NCBI RefSeq assembly: GCF_000719705.1
Contig: NZ_JOHO01000063.1
Location: 1 to 37,329, forward strand
Direction of reading: 5' to 3'
DNA: 37,329 nt
Source: Streptomyces sp. NRRL S-350
GTDB taxonomy: Bacteria; Actinomycetota; Actinomycetes; Streptomycetales; Streptomycetaceae
Shown here: in pieces, positions 33,146 through 37,329 of the stretch
How positions within the stretch are numbered: position 1 is the stretch's first letter
Layout: each line of letters opens with the position of its first letter
Notes under the pieces: model-generated
The model's database searches: none
What the model was told of the DNA's origin: nothing
Seen by the model: the letters and a program-made list of their open reading frames with translations, nothing else
Program-made: the position numbers and the translations under genes

Positions 33146-34071
33146 GCCTCCTCCCGGTTCCAGCGGCTGGCCTTGAGGAAGGCGAGCACCAGCAGCACCA
33201 CCAGGGCGAAGTTGACCACTGACATGGCCGCGGACTCGCCGATGTCGGTGCTCTTCAGCTGGTACATGAACACCGTGGTGGTGGCGGTGTCGCTGCTCGG
33301 GCCGCCCCGGGTCATGCCCCAGATGACGGGGAAGGAGTTGAAGACGTTGATCAGGTTGATCACCACGCCGACCAGGAAGGCCGGGCGCAGCAGCGGCAGG
33401 GTGACTCGCCGGTAGGTCTGCCAGGGCGAGGCGCCGTCCACCCGGGCCGCCTCGTACACCTCCGCGGGGACGGTCTGCAGGCCGGCCAGCAGGGTGTAGG
33501 TGGTGAACGGGAGGGAGACGAAGACGGCGACGAAGACCATCCAGGGCCAGGCCGTCGAGGGGTTGCCGAGCCAGTCGTGGGGGCCGTCGATCAGGCCGAG
33601 GTCGGTCATGGCGGTGTTGAGCACGCCGGCGGTCCGGTCGAGCATCCAGCGGAAGCCGATGGCGGTCATCAGTACGGAGGCGGCCCAGGGGGCGATCAGC
33701 GCCCAGCGGGCGTAACGGCGGCCCGGGAAGCGCTGGTTGAACAGCTGGGCCAGGCCGAGCGAGATCAGCATCGTCAGGGCGACGACGGCGAGGGTCCAGA
33801 CCACCGTGGCGAGCAGGACGTGGCCGAGGTCGGCCTCGCCGAACAGCTTGCGGTACTTGTCGAGTCCGGCGGAGCCGCGGACGAAGCCGCTGGTGCTGAT
33901 CCGCAGGAACGAGGTGCGGACCATCTCGTACACCGGCCACAGCACGACGGCGAGGATCAGCAGGACGGCCGGGGCGATCCACGGCAGCGGTCCGAGTCGG
34001 CCCGGGCGGTGGCCCGGGGGAGCCGGGCGGCGCGGCGCGCTCGCGCGCGGCGCCTGGGAGTCGGGAGTCAC
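33142..34071 (-). CDS. ABC sugar transporter permease (MalF type)
   Basis: A 309-residue inner-membrane permease. A Pro-rich cytoplasmic start leads to LPWIAPAVLLILAVVLWPVY, the first helix. FLRISTSGFVRGSAGLDKYR is the usual periplasmic part, followed by five further helices. The EAA loop is YEAARVDGASPWQTYRRVTL, which docks on the ATP-binding subunit, and the protein ends with NFALVVLLVLAFLKASRW. Start GTG 34071 follows GAAAGG. It forms an operon with the binding-protein gene upstream (79 bp) and the broken permease downstream (GTGA overlap). No ATPase gene is seen; actinomycetes often use a shared MsiK-type ATPase. Confidence 0.92.
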   Translation of the reverse strand: MTPDSQAPRASAPRRPAPPGHRPGRLGPLPWIAPAVLLILAVVLWPVYEMVRTSFLRISTSGFVRGSAGLDKYRKLFGEADLGHVLLATVVWTLAVVALTMLISLGLAQLFNQRFPGRRYARWALIAPWAASVLMTAIGFRWMLDRTAGVLNTAMTDLGLIDGPHDWLGNPSTAWPWMVFVAVFVSLPFTTYTLLAGLQTVPAEVYEAARVDGASPWQTYRRVTLPLLRPAFLVGVVINLINVFNSFPVIWGMTRGGPSSDTATTTVFMYQLKSTDIGESAAMSVVNFALVVLLVLAFLKASRWNREEA

Positions 34072-34149
34072 GGGGGGGCCTTTCGCGGGACGGCGTGAGG
34101 GCGGCCCCGGCGGCGATCCACCGGGCGGGCCCCGAGGAGGTGCGGGCCG

Positions 34150-35436
34150 CTACTTGTTCGCGACGGCGTCCTGGGCCTTCTTCTGGAGGTCGCCGAGCAC
34201 CTTGGCCGGGTCGCCCGAGACGGCGCTGCCGACGCTCTTCTTGAGTTCGGCCGAGACGATGTCCCAGGTGGTGTCGCCGAGCGGGTAGAAGACGGCGTTC
34301 GGCAGGACGGAGAGGAACGGTTCGAGGTCTTTGTGGTTGCCGCCGGCGGTCATCGCGCTCAGGGTGTCCTGGGTGACCGGCAGCAGGTTGTAGGTCTCGT
34401 CGAACTTGAGCATGGAGTCCTTGGCGTACGCGAAGTCGAGGAACTTCTTGATCTGTTCGCGGTGGCCGTTCTTCTTGAAGGCCATCATCCAGTCCGCGAC
34501 GCCGAGGGTGGAGGTGAGCGGGCCCGTCTTGCCGGGGACGGCGACGACGCCGTAGTCGACCTTGCCCGCCTGGGCCATCTGGATCAGCGAGGGGTGGCCG
34601 TTGGCCATGGCGGCCTTGCCGGCGGCGAAGTCGGCGAAGGAGGTCTTGCGGTCGGTGGTGGCCGGGTTGGGGTAGGTCAGGCCGGGGTCGACCAGGTTGG
34701 CCTTCAGCCAGCGGAAGGTGTCGGCGTTCGCCTGGCTGTTGAGGGTGTACGAGCCGTCCTTGGCGTTGGGGCCGCCGCCGTTGCCGAGCTCCCAGAGCAT
34801 GCTCTCGCCCTGGGCCTCCTCCGGGCCGAGTGGCAGTGCGTACGGGGTGACACCGGGCACCCTGGCCTTGATCTGCTCGGCGTCCGCGCGCAACTCGTCC
34901 CAGGTGGTGGGCGGTTGGGTGATCCCGGCCTGCCGGAAGACCGCCTTGTTGTAGAACAGGAGGCGGGCCGAGGAGACGAAGGGTATGCCGTACTGCACGC
35001 CCTTGACCTCGCCGGCCTTGGCGAAGCTGTCGATCAGGTTGCCGCGGGTGGCGGGCGACAGCACGTCCTGCGCCGTGTAGAGGAGGTCGTCGGCGACCTT
35101 GTCCGCGTAACCGCCGGTCTGCAGGACGTCCGGCACGTTGCCGCTCTGGATCATCGTCCTGACCTGCTGGTCGATGTCGTTCCAGTTCAGCACCTGGACG
35201 TCGACCTTGATGCCGGGGTTGGCCGCCGTGAAGGCGGTGGCGACGCCGTTCCAGTAGTCCTTGGAGCTGTTGGACTCCTTGTCGCCGTAGTCGGCGGCGA
35301 CGAGTTTGAGCGTCACGTTGCCGTCGGCGTCGGTTCCGCCGCCGTTGCCGCCGCCACTGCCGCCGCTGCCGCAGGAGGTGAGGGCGAGGGCGCCGAGGGC
35401 ACAGGCCGTGATGAGCGCCGGCACACGTTTGTTCAC
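34150..35436 (-). CDS. ABC sugar-binding lipoprotein
   Basis: A 428-residue extracellular solute-binding protein, family 1. The lipobox is ALALTSC with Cys22 as lipidation site, followed by a Gly/Ser linker and the mature start VTLKLVAADYG. Family features: WNGVATAFTAANPGIKVDVQ, SGNVPDVLQTGGYADKV, YGIPFVSSARLLFYNKAVFR, TTWDELRADAEQIK and FADFAAGKAAMANGH. The ligand should be a sugar or amino sugar carried with the two permeases downstream. GTG 35436 is chosen because the lipoprotein signal begins there; AAGGCGG lies upstream. It is the first gene of the operon, with a candidate DeoR site about 60-70 bp ahead. Confidence 0.92.
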   Translation of the reverse strand: MNKRVPALITACALGALALTSCGSGGSGGGNGGGTDADGNVTLKLVAADYGDKESNSSKDYWNGVATAFTAANPGIKVDVQVLNWNDIDQQVRTMIQSGNVPDVLQTGGYADKVADDLLYTAQDVLSPATRGNLIDSFAKAGEVKGVQYGIPFVSSARLLFYNKAVFRQAGITQPPTTWDELRADAEQIKARVPGVTPYALPLGPEEAQGESMLWELGNGGGPNAKDGSYTLNSQANADTFRWLKANLVDPGLTYPNPATTDRKTSFADFAAGKAAMANGHPSLIQMAQAGKVDYGVVAVPGKTGPLTSTLGVADWMMAFKKNGHREQIKKFLDFAYAKDSMLKFDETYNLLPVTQDTLSAMTAGGNHKDLEPFLSVLPNAVFYPLGDTTWDIVSAELKKSVGSAVSGDPAKVLGDLQKKAQDAVANK

Positions 35437-35494
35437 CGCAGTTACCGCCTTCGTACGCGCTTGATCGAGTGATCGCAGGTGCTTGAAGAGAGCT

Positions 35495-35506
35495 GGTTTT
35501 GCGCAG
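35495..35506 (-). promoter_or_regulatory. Candidate DeoR operator upstream of the binding-protein gene
   Basis: On the minus strand CTGCGCAAAACC, with CTTTCGAAC just ahead (35509-35517). The same 12-mer with one change lies upstream of the DeoR gene. The site is about 60 bp ahead of the binding-protein start. Confidence 0.55.
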
Positions 35507-35563
35507 GTTCGAAAGAGCTTCCTGGGTAGGAGGAGCCATGTCAACCGTTCGGACAGCAGAAAA

Positions 35564-35590
35564 GCCCGGCCGGGGAGGCCCCGGCCGGGC
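35564..35590 (-). terminator. Intrinsic terminator of the DeoR gene
   Basis: GCCCGGCCGGGG (35564-35575) pairs perfectly with CCCCGGCCGGGC (35579-35590). Read on the minus strand it is followed by TTTTCTG, so it has a U-tract, rare in this genome type. It lies 34 bp beyond the DeoR stop. Confidence 0.9.
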
Positions 35591-35623
35591 GCCGTGGGTG
35601 CGCCGCGGTGGCGCATGCGGGCG

Positions 35624-36382
35624 TCAGACGCGCAGGACCCCTACTCCGCAGGCGGCGATCGCCTCGTCCTCGGCCTCGGTGGCCCCGGCGTCGGTGACCA
35701 GGTCGTGGACCTCGGAGAGCGGGCAGATCCGGGCGAAGGTCACCCGGCCGATCTTGCTGCTGTCGGCCAGCACGACCGACCGGGCGCTGCTGCGCAGGAA
35801 CGCGCGGTCGGTCTGGGCCTCCATCTCGTCGTGGGTGGTGCAGCCCTCCTGCGGGGTCAGGCCGTCCACGCCGATGAACGCGATGTCGAGGTGGTACTGG
35901 GCGAGCATCCGGTCGGCCGCCGGCCCGACCAGCTCGTAGCTGGTGGTCCGGGCGATGCCGCCGACCACCACCAGCCGGATGTCCGGACGGACGATCAGGT
36001 CGGCCGCGATGTTGACGGCGTTGGTCACGATGGTGATCCCGCCGCGATCCGCCAGGACGCGGGCCAGCTCGCTGGTCGTTGTGCCGCCGGTCAGTCCCAC
36101 CACCGAGCCGTCCGGCACGAGCCGGTCGGCCGCGAGGGCGATCCGGCGCTTCTCCGCCTGCCGGGTACCGTGCTTGTGGCGCAGCGGCAGTTCGAGGTTG
36201 ACGGCCCCGGTGACCGCCCCGCCGCGGGTGCGGTGCAGCAGGCCCTGGTCGTGGAGTTCCTGCAGGTCCCGGCGGACGGTGGCCGAGGACACCGCCAGGA
36301 GCCCGGCCAGCTCGTGCACGTCGGCGCTGCCCGCCTCGGTGAGGTGCGCGAGGATCCGGGCGGTACGGTCAGCTTTGAGCAT
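35624..36382 (-). CDS. DeoR/AgaR family sugar regulator
   Basis: A 252-residue repressor. The N-terminal winged helix is ARILAHLTEAGSADVHELAG followed by LLAVSSATVRRDLQELHDQG and LLHRTRGGAV, the DeoR signature. The C-terminal DeoRC phosphosugar-sensing domain has DGSVVGLTGGTTTSELARVL, TIVTNAVNIAADL, LDIAFIGVDGLTPQEGCTTH and VVLADSSKIGRVTFARI. The start ATG 36382 has no ribosome binding site, but TACACT lies just ahead of it, which suggests a leaderless transcript. GTG 36406 would add eight residues. It is upstream of the transporter operon in the same direction and separated by a terminator, so it probably controls that operon and itself. Confidence 0.92.
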   Translation of the reverse strand: MLKADRTARILAHLTEAGSADVHELAGLLAVSSATVRRDLQELHDQGLLHRTRGGAVTGAVNLELPLRHKHGTRQAEKRRIALAADRLVPDGSVVGLTGGTTTSELARVLADRGGITIVTNAVNIAADLIVRPDIRLVVVGGIARTTSYELVGPAADRMLAQYHLDIAFIGVDGLTPQEGCTTHDEMEAQTDRAFLRSSARSVVLADSSKIGRVTFARICPLSEVHDLVTDAGATEAEDEAIAACGVGVLRV

Positions 36383-36410
36383 GACGGAAGTGTAGTGTGC
36401 TCGCACGAAG

Positions 36411-36422
36411 GGCTTTGCGCAG
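36411..36422 (-). promoter_or_regulatory. Candidate DeoR operator in its own promoter
   Basis: On the minus strand CTGCGCAAAGCC, 11 of 12 bases identical to the site upstream of the binding-protein gene. It lies 29 bp ahead of ATG 36382 and would overlap the -35 region, as expected for autorepression. Confidence 0.55.
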
Positions 36423-36465
36423 AACTGCTCGGCTCGGGCCGGCCGGGTTCACGGGCCGGATCAGC

Positions 36466-36593
36466 TCAGTGCCCGCCGACCGGGCCGGTGCTCTCCCGGA
36501 CGACCAGCTCGGGGCGCAGCAACCGGATCGAGTCGGCCGGGTTGCCCGACCTGCCGAGGGCGCGCAGCAGCAGCTCGACCGCCTCCCGGGCCG
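36466..36593 (-). pseudogene. C-terminal remnant of a LacI family regulator
   Basis: The last 42 codons of a LacI-type repressor: REAVELLLRALGRSGNPADS, IRLLRPELVVRESTGPVGGH and stop. The LVVRESTGP ending is the family hallmark. Everything before, including the DNA-binding and sugar domains, is gone; upstream the sequence continues as a GH43 fragment in a different frame. A deletion joined two originally separate genes. Confidence 0.85.
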
Positions 36594-36936
36594 GTCGATG
36601 CGCAGCCCGTTGGCCCGGTCCTCGCTGAGCAGGTACGCCGGGCCGTCGGTGTCCTGGAAGGGGTCGATGTCGCGGCTCTGGAATCCGAGCGGTTGGAAAC
36701 TGCTGCGGTAGGTGTAGGGCCCGCACGGGGTCGTGCTGGTCGCGACGCCGACCTTGGCCTCGGCGTAGGAGGGGCTGTCGATGTGCAGGTACATCACGTG
36801 GGTGGCGGTGGCGGCGGTGTAGATGACCTTCGGCCGCTCGACGATCCGGTGGGGGCCGAGGTCGCCGCTGGGCTGCAGCGTCAGGGCCCGGCTCTGGTAG
36901 GTCCAGTGGTACAGGTCGGTGCTGCTGTAGCAGGGG
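36594..36936 (-). pseudogene. Fragment of a glycoside hydrolase family 43 enzyme
   Basis: About 114 residues of a GH43-type five-bladed propeller: CYSSTDLYHWTYQSRALTLQ, ERPKVIYTAATATHVMYLHI, SYAEAKVGVATSTTPCGPYT, FQPLGFQSRDIDPFQDTDG and AYLLSEDRANGLRID. The Glu of ERPKV and the Asp in SRDIDPFQD fit residues of the active site in this group. The N-terminus is lost at 36936, where a plus-strand gene begins, and the C-terminus at 36594, where the LacI remnant begins out of frame. It was probably a galactan- or arabinan-acting enzyme, but no substrate can be assigned. Confidence 0.85.
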
Positions 36937-37245
36937 ATGACTGAACGACAGCAACGAAACGAGCAACTTGCCGCAGTCATCCAAGCATCCGGGTGCACGT
37001 ACGAAGCGCTCGCCAAGGCGATCCGCACGGTCGCGGCCGAAGCGGGAGAGCCGCTGGGCACCTCCCGTTCGGCCGTCCACTACTGGGTGGCCGGCGGCAC
37101 GCCGACCGGCCGGACGCCGGGCTACCTCGCCGAAGCCCTCAGCCGGAAGCTCCAGCGCAGGGTGACGCCGGCCGAACTCGCCCTAGGTGTACTGACCACG
37201 GAGGTTGGTGACAGAGCTCACGGGTCAGAACAGCTAGACGAGTAG
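36937..37245 (+). CDS. Truncated DNA-binding regulator (XRE-like)
   Basis: 102 residues: NEQLAAVIQASGCTYEALAK then AIRTVAAEAGEPLGTSRSAV and HYWVAGGTPTGRTPGYLAEA with LSRKLQRRVTPAELAL. This is the N-terminal helix-turn-helix part of a large Streptomyces regulator family, which normally continues for several hundred residues after the LGL-type motif. Here a stop follows 20 residues later (VGDRAHGSEQLDE). The ATG lies exactly at the junction with the antisense GH43 fragment and has no ribosome binding site beyond AGGGG, so the gene was moved here and lost both its own promoter and its C-terminal part. Probably non-functional. Confidence 0.65.
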   Translation: MTERQQRNEQLAAVIQASGCTYEALAKAIRTVAAEAGEPLGTSRSAVHYWVAGGTPTGRTPGYLAEALSRKLQRRVTPAELALGVLTTEVGDRAHGSEQLDE

Positions 37246-37329
37246 TTCCGAAGTCAGCTGGGTTTGCCGGTTCTGCTCCGGACATGCGGGGAGGGTGTCC
37301 AGCATTCGGGTTGTGACGACCGAAGAGCT

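Noticed and set aside
30863..33415. Long open plus-strand frame across the aldolase, SIS and permease genes
   Set aside because: Shadow of three recognised minus-strand genes; no start signal or motif.

Overview
The window looks like chromosomal DNA from a high-G+C actinomycete of the Streptomyces/Kitasatospora type. The reasons are strong G/C bias at third codon positions, frequent GTG starts, GGAGG-like ribosome binding sites, and typical families: IS701 transposase, DUF5958, PucR, a fused Fe-S/Mo xanthine dehydrogenase-like subunit, secreted glycine-rich proteins and DeoR/ABC sugar loci. Two stretches, about 2360-4400 and 26580-27860, have visibly lower G+C and look acquired. No tRNA, rRNA, CRISPR or replication origin was seen.

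Left end (1-4740): remains of two insertion sequences joined head to tail (an internally deleted IS5-type transposase and an IS701-type transposase with its DDE residues but a cut C-terminus), then a DUF5958 gene, a low-G+C 572-residue protein with three C-terminal membrane helices, and a divergent two-helix microprotein that needs a -1 shift to read through. Next come single genes (4740-6540): a GNAT acetyltransferase, a LysE exporter and a Mop/TOBE molybdate-binding protein.

Middle (6790-17250): two minus-strand secreted proteins, a small sulfite-oxidase-fold molybdenum protein, and a plus-strand block of an FAD subunit, a fused 2Fe-2S/molybdopterin subunit and a PucR regulator. A second, truncated and inverted copy of one secreted protein (16677-17114) lies on the far side, so inverted paralogous segments flank the molybdenum hydroxylase block.

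17680-24150 holds a 578-residue non-secreted protein with a C-terminal ricin lectin domain, a small secreted protein, a metallo-beta-lactamase/alkylsulfatase homologue that has lost most metal ligands (a likely pseudoenzyme), and a CPA2-type cation/proton antiporter. Strong inverted-repeat terminators separate several of these. 24400-26020 is a neat regulatory unit: a TetR gene divergent from a SnoaL-like/DUF3237 gene pair, with a 16-bp palindrome between them. 26517-27860 carries a five-repeat lectin-like protein and a 103-residue peptide that could be a RiPP-type precursor.

Right end (28100-36400, minus strand): a carbohydrate locus with a secreted GH31 glycosidase, a class II aldolase, an AgaS-like SIS protein, an ABC importer (solute-binding lipoprotein, one intact permease, one permease with a large internal deletion) and a DeoR regulator. 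A shared 12-mer lies upstream of both the binding-protein gene and the DeoR gene. The enzyme set suggests amino-sugar, perhaps N-acetylgalactosamine, use; that is inference. The permease deletion puts its N-terminus in frame with the SIS gene. The extreme right end is a scar: a LacI C-terminus joined to a GH43 fragment, cut by a truncated DNA-binding protein gene.
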